Shown: positions 33,901-43,862, numbered from the stretch's first letter. The stretch: 64,000 nucleotides of DNA from Apostichopus japonicus (GCF_037975245.1 NC_092580.1:29849501-29913500); one strand, 5' to 3'. The notes: generated by a model from the sequence alone, not told the origin. Numbers and translations are program-made.

Positions 33901-34936
33901 TAGGTAGTCAACAACAGAGACACAGAATTTCAGCCACAACATGATTTCTGGAAGCGTTACTTGTGTCGACAGATGATACAAGACCATTAAACTCAGTTCA
34001 GCATATTGTGCTAATCACCACATATTTTTAGCTATAACTGTAATTTCGTTAAGAAGTTACTTTGCATGAAGATTAACATACCCATAAAGTATCTTAATCT
34101 GTTTTCTACCAAATGATTAAAATTGCAACTTTATATGGCCTTGTCTAATATGTTCAATTTTAATTAATGCTATGAAGTGTGAAAATGACAATCCTGTTAG
34201 TGGTGACAGTGACACCACTCCCCCAATGTGTTTTTATTTAGTTCAACTTTATTTTAAGAGGGTAGCTCGTTTAGCAATAGCTAATCTTCCACGAGGCCCT
34301 CTGATAAGACACATAATAATATAAAAGTATGAAAATTTAAGAAGTCATAAATACATCAATATAGTGAGGGAAGCAAAGCACACTATGAAAAGTATGTGTA
34401 CACTACCACACCTAGTATGTTCCGCCTTGAGTGTCTGGTAGTTGGTTTTGTGCATGTCACATCTCATCTTTTCGTCTGCTAGCATCTTCTGCAATTCTGT
34501 CTCCTGGGACAATTTTGCAAGACTTTCTGTTATGTTTTGCTGATCCATTTTACCCAGATTGAATGTTGACAGCTGTGGCATAGAGGTTTCTAAATGAAAA
34601 TGTAAACATGATTGAACGAATTGTGAGACAAAGGTAAGACTTGGTAACATTAAGTTTTAAGGATAGTCAATTGCTCGTTTAATTCGTAATTGCGATATAT
34701 TAGTCGTACAACACACTTAAATTGCTAATAATAGTCGTGTAACTGGTACACGTGTATTAAGTACAATATACGAAAACTAAACACAACAGTGAAATTAGTG
34801 TCCACCTAATTTGATTTTTTGCAAACTGCCGTAATAAATATCATGAAAATGAGCACACGAACATAAAGCTAACATGACAGAATATAAAATGTATAACAAA
34901 GAAAGTAAACATAATACCGTGTAGTAAACTCGACAT
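18819..34936 (-). CDS. CEP83: CEP83 (centrosomal protein 83, CCDC41), 13 coding exons
   Basis: Exons in transcript order: 34936-34918, 34589-34412, 33615-33465, 32860-32636, 31365-31242, 30060-29936, 29790-29544, 28260-28116, 27696-27547, 26848-26485, 25299-25199, 24326-24146, 18998-18819. All have GT-AG ends and phases that close to 2,190 nt, 729 aa (human about 700). Signature stretches match vertebrate CEP83: [77 protein letters not shown] and [11 protein letters not shown]. Nearly the whole protein is predicted coiled coil. CEP83 is a distal-appendage protein of the mother centriole, needed to dock it to membrane and start cilium assembly by recruiting partners such as SCLT1, CEP164 and FBF1 (known from vertebrates). 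Exon 1 (19 coding nt) is the least certain. Confidence 0.95.
20585..20712 (-). mobile_element. tRNA-derived SINE, copy 2
   Basis: On the minus strand it begins GTCCATAGTCTAGTGGTTAG. It has a recognisable A-box, a seven-base anticodon loop CTTACAG (anticodon UAC, valine) closed by a CGC/GCG stem, and a GGGTTCTAATCCCGG B-arm, then a tail ending in TATATAT. The tRNA-Val resemblance suggests the ancestor, but there is no acceptor stem, so this is not a functional tRNA gene. Confidence 0.75.
20715..20770. repeat. SINE-associated module B, copy 2
   Basis: 56 bp matching 1850-1905; here directly abutting the tRNA-like head. It is followed by AT-rich DNA. Confidence 0.6.
24146..24326 (-). CDS. CEP83: CEP83 coding exon 12
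   Basis: Codons 610 (split) to 670. It follows acceptor ATCCATAG and ends LGR|GTGAGT. It contains [21 protein letters not shown], the best-conserved C-terminal segment. Intron 11 (24327-25198) holds the 23-bp array. Confidence 0.94.
25056..25190. repeat. 23-bp tandem array next to CEP83 exon 11 donor
   Basis: Six units starting at 25056, 25079, 25102, 25125, 25148 and 25171, each TGATTAATCCTAAATCC plus (A/T)GTGAG. Units are nearly identical. On the gene's strand the array begins within about 10 nt of the 5' splice site. Confidence 0.93.
25199..25299 (-). CDS. CEP83: CEP83 coding exon 11
   Basis: Codons 577-610 (last split). Acceptor TTTTTTACCAG, donor AAG|GTAACA. Sequence [20 protein letters not shown], then the conserved [12 protein letters not shown]. 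Intron 10 (25300-26484) contains a GAAGA...GAAACG motif at 25499-25535 and A-rich DNA. Confidence 0.94.
26485..26848 (-). CDS. CEP83: CEP83 coding exon 10
   Basis: Longest exon, codons 456 (split) to 576, a continuous coiled coil ([19 protein letters not shown] through HEQETITKK). Acceptor TTTTTACCCAG, donor AAG|GTAGAG. It is relatively GC-rich compared with its flanks. Intron 9 (26849-27546) shows no recognisable element. Confidence 0.95.
27547..27696 (-). CDS. CEP83: CEP83 coding exon 9
   Basis: Starts with the last base of a split codon after CCTCCAG, reading [20 protein letters not shown], and ends NL plus AA before GTATGT. It joins exon 8 to give [15 protein letters not shown], which parallels the vertebrate protein across the junction. 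Intron 8 is 27697-28115, unremarkable. Confidence 0.93.
28116..28260 (-). CDS. CEP83: CEP83 coding exon 8
   Basis: Codons 357 (split) to 405 (split), reading [20 protein letters not shown] and [20 protein letters not shown]. Acceptor TGTTTGCAG, donor GTATGT. Intron 7 (28261-29543) contains a 262-bp tandem duplication (28783-29305). Confidence 0.93.
28783..29305. repeat. Two-copy ~262-bp tandem duplication
   Basis: AATCTGTGAAATTGGTACC at 28783 and AATCTGTGACATTGGTGAC at 29045 begin two diverged copies. Shared landmarks include GGTTGTTTT followed by a T/A run, GTTGCATG(C/G)(A/G), AGATGCTTTGGACATTA and CCAGAA(T/C)ACTCATTGA. It lies within CEP83 intron 7. Confidence 0.75.
29544..29790 (-). CDS. 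CEP83: CEP83 coding exon 7
   Basis: Codons 275-357 (last split), reading [20 protein letters not shown] through [16 protein letters not shown]. Donor AAG|GTAAGA. The acceptor (TATGAACAG) has a weak pyrimidine tract but gives the right phase and homology. Intron 6 (29791-29935) is only 145 nt. Confidence 0.92.
29936..30060 (-). CDS. CEP83: CEP83 coding exon 6
   Basis: Codons 233 (split) to 274, reading [20 protein letters not shown] through NIKTLE. Acceptor TTCTTAACAG, donor GAG|GTGAGG. Intron 5 (30061-31241) carries no element I recognise. Confidence 0.93.
31242..31365 (-). CDS. CEP83: CEP83 coding exon 5
   Basis: Codons 192-233 (last split), reading [20 protein letters not shown] through AQLNLKLK. 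It is closed by acceptor TCTCTGTCAG and donor AAAG|GTAAAG. Intron 4 (31366-32635) contains a LINE 3' fragment in the opposite orientation. Confidence 0.93.
31425..31813 (+). mobile_element. 3' fragment of a non-LTR (LINE) retrotransposon
   Basis: A short frame ([20 protein letters not shown] and following) resembles the C-terminal end of LINE reverse-transcriptase proteins. It runs into an AT-rich 3' UTR ending in AATAAAGAAATTGAATTGAA, a tail typical of such elements. The reading frame is interrupted by stops. It lies antisense within CEP83 intron 4. The exact 5' limit is unclear. Confidence 0.55.
32636..32860 (-). CDS. CEP83: CEP83 coding exon 4
   Basis: Codons 117-191, phase 0 on both sides. 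It contains [13 protein letters not shown] and [18 protein letters not shown], the most diagnostic CEP83 stretches. Acceptor CTGTTCTCAG, donor GAG|GTGAGA. Intron 3 is 32861-33464. Confidence 0.96.
33465..33615 (-). CDS. CEP83: CEP83 coding exon 3
   Basis: Codons 66 (split) to 116, reading [20 protein letters not shown] through IADLKSQ. The acceptor is CTTCCGTAG. The frame remains open further upstream, but homology and phase place the start here. Intron 2 (33616-34411) contains a LINE 3' end. Confidence 0.92.
34228..34330 (-). mobile_element. LINE 3'-end remnant (CR1-like)
   Basis: On the minus strand GGAAGATTAGCTATTGCTAA, followed by ACCCTCTTAAAATAAAG and GTTGAACTAAATAAA, resembles the 3' terminus of CR1-type non-LTR elements. 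Only about 100 bp is recognisable, same orientation as CEP83, in intron 2. Confidence 0.4.
34412..34589 (-). CDS. CEP83: CEP83 coding exon 2
   Basis: Codons 7 (split) to 66 (split). It includes [20 protein letters not shown] and TLKAEHTR, strongly like vertebrate CEP83. Acceptor TTTTCATTTAG, donor AG|GTGTGG. Translation could instead begin at the ATG at 34581 inside this exon. Confidence 0.94.
34918..34936 (-). CDS. CEP83: CEP83 coding exon 1 (start)
   Basis: ATG at 34936 encodes MSSLLH, then one base before donor GTATTA. That one base plus the two leading bases of exon 2 make a codon in the required phase. The exon is tiny and has no homology support, hence the lower confidence. Confidence 0.55.
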
Positions 34937-36677
34937 CGATTTTGGTTTACAAATTCTATTGCTTAACTACTGGTTGTTTGGAATTTTTCAAATGAGAGTT
35001 GTCTTGACGGGGGTGACCATTACTGTGTATGATTATTCAGCTGTCGTAACGGAAAGTTTTCCAACTGACAACACTAATCTATGTGCATTTGCGACTGATG
35101 TACAGGGATCGGCTAGCTTGTAACTACCATATGACCGCCCAATACGTTTCTATGGACGCACGAACTCTGGAGCCGTACGAAAGAAGGAAAAAGCAATTAA
35201 AATAAATTGTAGGGGGGGGGGCAGCTTTCCCCCTCCCTTTTTCATTTGGGAATGCACTCCAGAGCAGTGCTAAATCATTTAGCTGGATCAATTTTATTAT
35301 AAATAGAAGTGACAGGCAATCAAAAAATGAATTTTCGTTCATTTACCACCATAATACTTCTAATTTTCGATTTTTCCCTCAAAATTTATACAAGAGCTCG
35401 AAATGATGACGTAAAAAAGTCAACTTCCGATGAAACACATAACTTCGTATAGTTTATAATAGTATGGTTCTGTATATTTGATGAAAGTTGAATTTTTTTT
35501 ATAAAAAAAGTAGAAATTTTTCAAGTCCCATCTAGGCTACCGTAGCATCTACAAATTTAAAATTCTTTCTGGTCAAGATTCCGATCCCACACGTTTTTCG
35601 CCCCTCTCTTTTTGATAACTTTTTACGCCACTTAATACTCACGAAATGTAAAAACATACCATACCCATAATTGTGCTGCATTTTTCTATTCGTCCAGGAA
35701 AATTGCTACTAATTATATAACGTTACTACTGATATATAATTAAGCAAGACAAATGTTCCCTTATGCCCAAAAGTTGACTAGGTTAGCTGGTATACTGCCA
35801 ATACCTGGCTTCATTTGTCTCTGATTGACTGATAGACTGATCGATTTTGCAGCACTTAAGATGTCTTTACAATACATACGGTATAGAGAACAGCGACTAG
35901 AGTCTTGTGCTTGCTTTAATGACACATTTTATCTCCTGGCTACTATAATGTTTGCTGATATCTTAACAGAAGTGTTCCTCAAACAGTGCTGATTCCACTT
36001 GTGGAATCTATACCTGTCTGTAACCACTGAAATAAAATTCAGGAAAAGTAAGTCATCAAAAGTTCATTTCGGTGTAATGAGACATTCTTGACTGTGTATA
36101 ATGATGAACTGTCGTATATAACTTAAACGAAATTCATGTTTCTCCGTTAATTCCCAGCTAAACATTGACAGCAAACTCTTTTCTACGTCCTTTGGAATCG
36201 ACAGTTCAAGTTTATTACCCAATCCCCGACAACTTCCAACCCAGGCCAATGACCAGAGTTTCAATCTGGAGGAAGGGGACACAGGTTTTGGCTGATGTCC
36301 GTCCAGGGGGGGGGGGGGTAAAGAGAGAGTGTCCCTTCTCCTTTTTTTGTGTATATTAAGAGGGGAATTGATTTTTTTATGTCAATCACCTTAAACTACA
36401 TTTGCGTAGTTCAATCGGCATTTTTGGCGTGCGTTATTAAATGTATAACCCTTTTGGAAGTATGTTTTTTTAGGGGGGGGGGGGGACTTGCCGTTGAGTT
36501 CGGACCCCGGGACTGGAGGTCACCTGAAGCCTCCCTCCACCCCCTTGTGAGAACTGCTCTTATTCCTCTGCTAATGCTCAAAAATAGTAGAGACAAAATC
36601 ATAGAATTATTACAAAGCACAATTGACGAAGGCGAGATTCGGGTATGTGAAGCAAGTTTTACAGATTCGAGTAGAAT
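34937..36677. other. CEP83 5' flank / intergenic
   Basis: Presumed CEP83 5' UTR and promoter, with no TATA box I would assign. Beyond it are poly-G runs at 35212-35221, 36306-36318 and 36473-36484. A minus-strand frame at 36064-36282 has no recognised domain. Confidence 0.5.
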
Positions 36678-36845
36678 TCAGTGAGCTTCCTCCATGGACT
36701 TCGTATGGCGTACCAAAGGTGTGAGACCTCCGTCTGTTTCACTGTCATCAATATCGATACATTTCATAGCAGTATACTTTTTCTTTGAACCTTTTTTGCT
36801 TTTTATCCTTGGTGTAAACTCACAAGTCTTGTCGTGAGAAGAGCC
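36678..36845 (-). CDS. Orphan C-terminal coding exon of an unrecognised gene
   Basis: On the minus strand an acceptor (TTTGGTCTAG) opens a 55-codon frame ending at TGA (36680-36678). The reading begins GSSHDKTCEFTPRIKSKKGS, then a lysine-rich patch, an acidic CIDIDDSETDGG stretch, and ends in KSMEEAH. The other two frames are quickly closed and a TAG lies just upstream in frame, so it would need a preceding exon ending in phase 0, which I could not find. Composition (basic cluster, then a casein-kinase-like acidic serine site) suits a cytoplasmic tail. Function unknown. Confidence 0.4.
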   Translation of the reverse strand, partial: GSSHDKTCEFTPRIKSKKGSKKKYTAMKCIDIDDSETDGGLTPLVRHTKSMEEAH

Positions 36846-39769
36846 CTAGACCAAACAACATAAACACAATAGAGTATGGACAAAATACGTTACAGTGAGC
36901 GAATAAGATTTTCAACTCCACGAAGGAGGCTATTGTCTTGTATAGTGAAATTAGAGAAGATCATCAATTCATCCAGTTTGAGCTTTTGTAGTTGAATTAG
37001 TCGTTTTGTTAATCTTAGATTTATCCCTCTACTAAGATTAACAATACATTGACTCCAGAATCGTAGCAGCATTAAATTGTAATTAAATGTTACCAGCATT
37101 AATGTTTATCAATATATGTTGCCCCAAATAATCTAGAAAGTTAAATAAAATGATAACTTATGTTGAAAAAATTACTAACGTTTCACTGTCGCAGTAATTC
37201 CTTTCAAAGAATCTTAAAAAATTTCCTCAATCTGAGAAAAAAATAATTGCGTAATTTAACAACCTTGACCATTTACAAGGGGAAGAAATTCATGAACAGA
37301 GCTTGCTAAAGAGTGAGCCTCTTTAATTTAAAAAAAAATACTAACACGCTAATATTTGGGTTTATTTCTAAAGTGCTTGTAAATTCTTAAAAGCTGTCAT
37401 AGTACCAGGGACGTAGCCAGGGGGAGCAGGTGGAGCGAATGCTCCCCCTTTCAGTGTCGAAAAATGTTTAAAATCGTTTGTTTTTTCTTAGCATGCATGG
37501 TATTTGGTCAGTGCTCTATTGATCTTGAATACTCGTTAGCTCCGTTAACTCGATTATAATCGTAGTAACATTCAGGGCTACTGATTCAGCTACTTAGTTT
37601 GGCAGATGCAATTTGCTCAATTTAGACTATAGCATATTACAAGCCTACAGTTGGCCACTGCGTAATAAAATACATATTGCCTACCTAACCGCACTCATTG
37701 AAATGTCACGAACCGTTTGCACAACGACGTCGACAACGTGCGTTCTCATCCTTTCTATGATTCGTTTTAAGTTGTTGCACGAACAGCATGTTATGAAGCT
37801 AAGCTAGCAATCGTACGTGATACGCACTTCCTATAAATAATTATTATACTGCTAATACACTGCGATAACGATATTTGTTTTTAGGCTACTGCACATTTGG
37901 CTGTCTTACAAAATATGAAATTTATATTGTCCATCAGTTAAGTTCGTCAAATGTATTAAAGTCCAGACATTGGACAATAAACAAGAATCATCCTCCTGGG
38001 AAAATTGTAAAAGAGCACTATGTTTGTCTTTCTGATATATCATGTAAAAGAACATGTAAAAGAATTCAAACAGGAAACAAAATCTGCTGATAATATGATA
38101 TCATATGATCATGATGAAACTGGCAAAACATTGCATCAGATCGCATCTAACGTTACATTTTCCTTTTCAACAAAACATGAACTATAAATATAAGGCGATG
38201 ACGTCACTTCCGTCAGCACACTTTGATTCTGTTTGATTTATTTCTTTATCATTAGGAGGGGGGTGGTGGGGTGCGGGCTTTTTGGTGTTGGTCTTTGTGG
38301 TAAAAGCGGAAAACTTTACTATGATTTAGGATACAGCGTCATTTCGTTTCACCCCCCCCCCCTCATCTCTGTGGTATATTGTATATAAAAAACCATCTGA
38401 GAACGACAAAAATGTTAATAGAACAAAAGAAAGAGAACCGCATCTTGTCCAATAAAAACAATTCTTCTTCGTTTGATTGAGGGTAACATCTGTTAAGTTG
38501 AACACGTGTATGATTATTTTGTCGTCATTTTTCAAAGCGGGTAAAAAACCAGATGTTTTTGCGGATGGCATAGTTACACTCATACCAATCTAATATTTTA
38601 TTTCTCATTGGTAGACGGAATTATTGGACATAATTTGTCTCCTGGGAGCACAGTTTACCGGTCAGGCAAAAGCGCCCGCCGAGGAATATTCAATCATAAA
38701 ATGGTTGACGAGGGACGAACGTCGCCATGACAAATTGATCCCGTGTCGTGTCGTCTGCTCTTGTTTCCAAAATTCCGATGAAAAGGAATTTTGATCGCTG
38801 TACCATTTTAATAGAAGTTATTAATTCTCGTAATTTGTAAAGTAGTAGCAAATTATTTCCAATGAAAACAATCGATTGTTTTTTTTGTATATGGTTACCG
38901 AGATGTAAGGAAAATCTATTGATGATATGCATAGCGGAAAACTGCTAGAAGAAATATTTTGTGGTAAACGTGTGGCGTCCGATATACTGTCTGATTGGAA
39001 TCAACGCATGGTTATAGCTAAGAACCGGATAAGTCTAGGAATGTGTATAACCTATACGAGCTATGTCTTTTAGACAACCAGGTATATCCCCCCCCCCCCC
39101 ACTGCCGCCTCTCCCTTTTCGTCTTGATTATATGAGATAGATTGTTACTCACCAGGTAATGTTTAATGGATTGTTTACCCCAAAGTTATAGCATGACAAA
39201 TTTATTTTAACATTTCATCATGTGATTTATGGAAAGAATTATTTACAAATGTACTCTCAGACGTATATGTATAAACAGCGTATTCCAAGGATTAGGGAAG
39301 AGAGGAGTTTTGGGAGGCGGAGGGAGGTTGAGAAGGTGGGTGGGAGGCGGAGGATGAAGGTGTTGGGTAGTTACAAGGATATATTCTTATAGTGACGTGA
39401 AATTGAGTTTGATATACAATTGGTAAAACAGATTTTTTATTTTATTTTCCAACTCCTCCCTAAGAGCTGCTGCATCGGATGGTTACGGTAGACTTCTCTT
39501 ATTATATAACAATGTTACGTGACGTCATATAACCATTCACTCAGCTAATAAATACTGCAATGTGTTGCCATAAAAGTATATCCTTATGTGCGAATCAGTT
39601 GCGTGCGAAGGGGGGGGGGGGGCGCAGAGGGAGGATGTGAGTCGGGAAACTAAGGTAAAGTCGGGAAGAATTTTCACAACTGCTAGAGGAGTATACCCCC
39701 TCTCCCTTTCAACCCCACACAACAAATCAAGATTATTTATTGTGCTTAGAGCTACTCATAGACTTTATT
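36846..39769. other. Gene-free, repeat-poor stretch
   Basis: Contains a CAGGGACGTAGCCAGGGGG motif at 37409-37427, a sequence often seen at the ends of hAT-type MITEs, without a matching right end. G/C runs lie near 38352-38361, 39087-39099 and 39609-39622, and GGGAGGCGGAGG-type repeats at 39310-39355. No exon supported. Confidence 0.45.
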
Positions 39770-39997
39770 TATAGTCTAAAGATTCTTCAAAATGCACCAT
39801 TTGACGTTTTAACTTTTAGTTTGTGTTTGTGGGAGGCCCTCCAGACTACCTACACGGAAGTCCGCTACAACGACACAGGGCCGTTCCCCTCCTTTATAAA
39901 ACCCTTTGTTCGCCTCTAGATGTTCCATAAAGGTCCTAGCCCCTACCTCAACCAGTGGGGACATTGTGAATTTGTAGCCCCCCCCCCCCTCCCCAAC
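39770..39997. repeat. Dispersed repeat family, copy 1
   Basis: Shares with 53505-53728 a series of blocks in the same order: TATAGTCTA, AATGCACC(A/G)TTT, GGAAGTCCG-like, CGACNACAGGGCC, TCCTTTA(T/C)AAAA, CATTCGTTCGC-like, TCCTTCCATA-like and a terminal CCCCTCCCC. A third, shorter copy begins at 62531. Imperfect but collinear, so an old transposon or SINE-like family. Confidence 0.65.
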
Positions 39998-40755
39998 ACA
40001 CACCTTTGGATTATGTGTAAGCCATTGGTGCGAAAGTATTTTTGCTTCGATCTAAGAAGCAATGAACTGTATACTTCTCTCTAAAGTATACCCTACAAAT
40101 TGAGGATACTAGCTGAATTCTAAAGATTGCAAAACACCTCTGCTTGAGAGATGATCGAGTTACTCATTCTAAAGGAGCCTGCAGGCTTCATGCGATCATT
40201 TTATGATGAGAAATTCTTGAAAATTTAGGTCTTATGAAGAAAAGAGGAACTCTAGAATTAGCGGTAAATTGGTATATAAAAACGTTTAAAGGTATAATCC
40301 ATTTTTTAATAATAATATTTAATAAACCTAGACAATCTCTTAGAGTAAATTCCCACTCTTAGCAATTAAAAAGTGTGTGCAGTGATGTACCGTGCAGTGA
40401 TGTGCCGTTGTTGTGTACACATATATACGTACATAGCTATCATTTCGAGGACGTAAATTTCTGTCAGGCACGGCACCTCAATTTGAGGACCCCTCGAATT
40501 GCTGTGTGTATGAACACACTGTGTGCGCATATATGTGTATCTTATGCACACAGTGTACGTGCAGTAATACACATGGGAACTACATCAATGGTTAGACTCC
40601 TTGATTACCCTCATTGGATGAACCAGTGGAGCTGACAGGAGGCATGGGAGCACATGATGACAAATACGCAAACCAGGACTATCCGGATAGAGCGCACAAT
40701 AATGTTTAGATACTATTCAAAGTCCGAGTAAAGGCCTAATAGTTGATAGTGTAAC
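39998..40755. other. Intergenic, no gene seen
   Basis: Holds a small inverted repeat ACACTGTGTGC / GCACACAGTGT at 40516-40526 and 40546-40556 within GT-rich DNA, and nothing else I can name. Confidence 0.4.
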
Positions 40756-40795
40756 CAGGGAGCTGCTACTCTAACGTTAGAGTAGCAGCTCCCTG
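40756..40795. mobile_element. 40-bp perfect palindrome, probable hAT terminal-repeat remnant
   Basis: CAGGGAGCTGCTACTCTAAC runs straight into its exact reverse complement and ends GCTCCCTG, with no loop. CAGGG...CCCTG ends are typical of hAT transposons. GTGTAACC occurs immediately on both sides (40749-40756 and 40796-40803), fitting the 8-bp target duplication of hAT insertions. It therefore looks like two terminal inverted repeats with the interior lost. Confidence 0.65.
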
Positions 40796-41351
40796 GTGTA
40801 ACCATATGTCTCTATTTTCTTATAACCTGTCTCGTAGGCTGCTACGGTGACTGTCTAAGAGCAGAACTTCAAATTAACGACCTGACACACCTTGAAGTGT
40901 CCTCCATTCTTTTTTATCTACATAATGCATATAAATGATGACCAGTTCATTGCCGAGCACTAATCTAGACATGTGCTCTGTGAATGCTTGGATGCCATTC
41001 AAAACATACTGGTCCTAAATGAAATGCAAAAGATCTGCAAAGAACCATTTTTTCCATCAGTGAAACTTTGGAAGTATGTTCATTATAATATTTTTTTACC
41101 CCGCCCAAAACGCGTATAATTTTATGGAGTATAAAATTCCACTCCCCGTCCCGTCCCCCTCCCCCTGTCCCTCCCCCATCCAGTCAGAGTTTGAAAGCAT
41201 CCTTCATGATAAGCAATTGTTTTTTACACTTATTCTGAAAGATGTTCCCTTTTGAGCTCACAAGAACAAAAAGTTGTAACTATATCATATTCCTGTCCGC
41301 TTTTATAATAAAGTTTAAGAAAATTGTTGTGACAAGATTTTGCTGCTTTAC
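40796..41351. other. Intergenic, no gene seen
   Basis: AT-rich, with a pyrimidine-rich block of C runs at about 41140-41182. Nothing else recognised. Confidence 0.35.
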
Positions 41352-41520
41352 CACATATTTGCCTACTTCTCACATTTAAAACACCTCTCATTGCACCTTG
41401 TACTTGTTGAAAAGGATTTAACCACAACAGTATACCTATCTCTTTCTTTATCGTGTTGATACTCTCGCAAACATTGTTACATAAATATTGGCGGGACATA
41501 GGTTCGGCTGCCCACTCCAC
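41352..41520 (-). CDS. Doubtful internal exon, unrecognised
   Basis: On the minus strand acceptor CTGTATTTCAG opens VEWAAEPMSRQYLCNNVCES and continues to RSRQIC before a possible donor GTAAAG (56 codons plus one base). The composition is protein-like and the splice sites are reasonable, but there is no domain I know and no partner exon. The frame also continues to a stop at 41230. It may be chance or a decayed element. Confidence 0.22.
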
Positions 41521-43862
41521 CTGAAATACAGTCCTTTCTGCAAAAGAGGCCTCCTAAAGGAAATCAAAATGGTCTTTATACATTACCCCACCCCTCAATT
41601 CTCAACCAGATTAATTTTAATCTGAGAAAGGTATGTTGTAAAATTCAGGTAGTTTATTTTCATATATGAACAGCGCGATTCATCAATCCTGCCATGGGTT
41701 GCTTTTAAAACTTGGCAGGACTAACTTAAGTTCCAGTTAGCACACACACCTCTTGAATAGTGTCAGAGGTTATTTCAGTCTGTAATGCTTTGTGTTGAGA
41801 AAGCATTGAAATGCTGAAATTTGGTATTGTGGATCCATATTGTCAAGAGTTGTCTCACTTCGGGAGTTGTCTCAATACTCTGATTTGACACAATTCCGCG
41901 TTTTGGTGTTTGTGATGGTACATTGATTATTGTACTGACCAGTTTCTCCTAATAGGCAGTTTAGTTTTATAACATTTTCATTGTCATTACATTTTTATAA
42001 CAGTTTTATAACATTAATAACTACAGTTCTACTTAACACGGCTATTAATGACGATATATGGGTTCCCCATTTCGCCCTTTCGATTACACCAGCCTTTTTA
42101 ATGTCTCGAGACTGAGACATTGTCAAAACGCTAGTGGAAATTGCTCCATATATGGATTCATAAAGTTGAAATCTTTTTCTAGTATACCAGACAGTAACAC
42201 TGAGTCCACACGATATTGCCATTGGTGGATTGCTCGGTCCTTTGTAACTCGTAAAAGCGCTTCAATGACGTCACAACATATCAATGACGTCACAACCAAC
42301 ATTCATGACGTTTCATGAAGTGCCTCACTATCATGTATTTTCAATGTGAAGGTAGTAGGCGGTACTGCAAGGAAAGTTGTCAACTTTGTATAGGACACAA
42401 TGTATTCGAGCTATACGAGTCATTATGACTAAGCCAATGTGTCTGATCATGCGATTTTCCAAGCCTGTACTTGTCTGTGATTGATATCTTAGAGATTGGC
42501 ATTTACATACTGGGCAGTTCTAGGAATATACAAGCTGGGATGATAATAAAAAAAACAGCCACATGTCATCCTTAAAAAAAATGTAAGATGTTACACTTGA
42601 TTGATTTACAATCCTAACGCGTCTTGTTTTCTCTAGACTAATGTAGGCCAAAACAAAATAGTGCAGGTAATGGATAAAACATACTTTCTTCTAGCGTATA
42701 ACGAGTTACATCAAATCGGCTGAAATTCAAGACACTACATTTGTAAGAATGCCAAACGTATAGATCCAACGCGTATTGAACAACGTTCACTCCCACACAC
42801 GTACGTGATAGTTGTCAGGAAAAACGGCAAGCGCTATACGAGACGTACTTATTAAATGAGGGCGGTATATATATTTTACTATGTTATACCTTTCCTGCGC
42901 TTATAGAGCTTACCGGCAGGTTTCCCGTACGTTACACACATAGTGACCGGGTTACTATATACTTGCTAAGAAGTATTACCTCCAGCCAATCGGCGTACAT
43001 CTAAATGAATTACTTCTCAGTCACTCCTTGAAATATCATCACTTTGGACACATGAGGCCGGACTTTTGGGAAGATTACACCCTTATCCAGCTGAGAGGAA
43101 TACGCGAAATTCATTTGGGGTACAAATCAAATCAGAAACGGTTAACTTTTGTCTTTTTGGGGGACTTTTTTTAAGAGTTGTTTTGTTTCACTTCAGTTTC
43201 ATATGAGATTCAAAGAGAACTTTGGACATTCCAGGGGCATGTAACAGTTCAAAACTCTTGCTAAATTTTGCATTTTGTTTTTGTGTGTTACAAGGATGAA
43301 CAAACCACCTTAATGACTCATTGGATTGATATTGAAAAGACAGTACGGTACTTTCTGACAAAACCAAGAAAAGAACAGAAAAGAAAGAGAGAAATGTGTT
43401 TTCTTTCGTTTTCTTTTAATAGTGTATACACCGGTGTGATACCCATATCAAAGTGTTTCTCACGGATTTTCAATAGGCTAAACGTATCTTAAACAATCGC
43501 GTCTAGTGGACTTTAATGAGCTACCATATTACTATATGTGCCATTCGCAAACAATATCTTTCAATTTTGGATAGCCCGATAGATAACTTTGTTGAATTTA
43601 AAGTCTATACGAACCATTTGCACTGATGTTACAGTATTTTTTTTGTTTCCCCTCCTTTTTTTTTTGGTTGTTTTCGTTTTGATAATATAAGGTCGAGTGT
43701 TACTCACAAATGTTTACCAGCGATGTTACTATTGTTTGGTTATTCAATTGTAACTTAAACAGTGAATATCTATAGAAGGAGGAGGAGATATTTAGATTCA
43801 GTGGTCTGTTTTAACACAGGGCATCAATAACCGCCCTTAGTTCACGGTTTGACCGTCTAAGG
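41521..43862. other. Intergenic, no gene seen
   Basis: Unique-looking AT-rich sequence. ATGACGTCA-type motifs cluster at 42265-42310 (three CAATGACGTCAC- or CATGACGTT-like sites within 45 bp). A hairpin-forming sequence ends this region just before the next start codon. Confidence 0.4.

Noticed and set aside
37409-37427. Complete hAT MITE starting CAGGGACGTAGCCAGG
   Set aside because: Only the left-end motif is visible; no inverted partner or target duplication found.
41995-42222. 75-codon minus-strand frame with a vaguely reverse-transcriptase-like look
   Set aside because: No catalytic motif and no flanking element structure.
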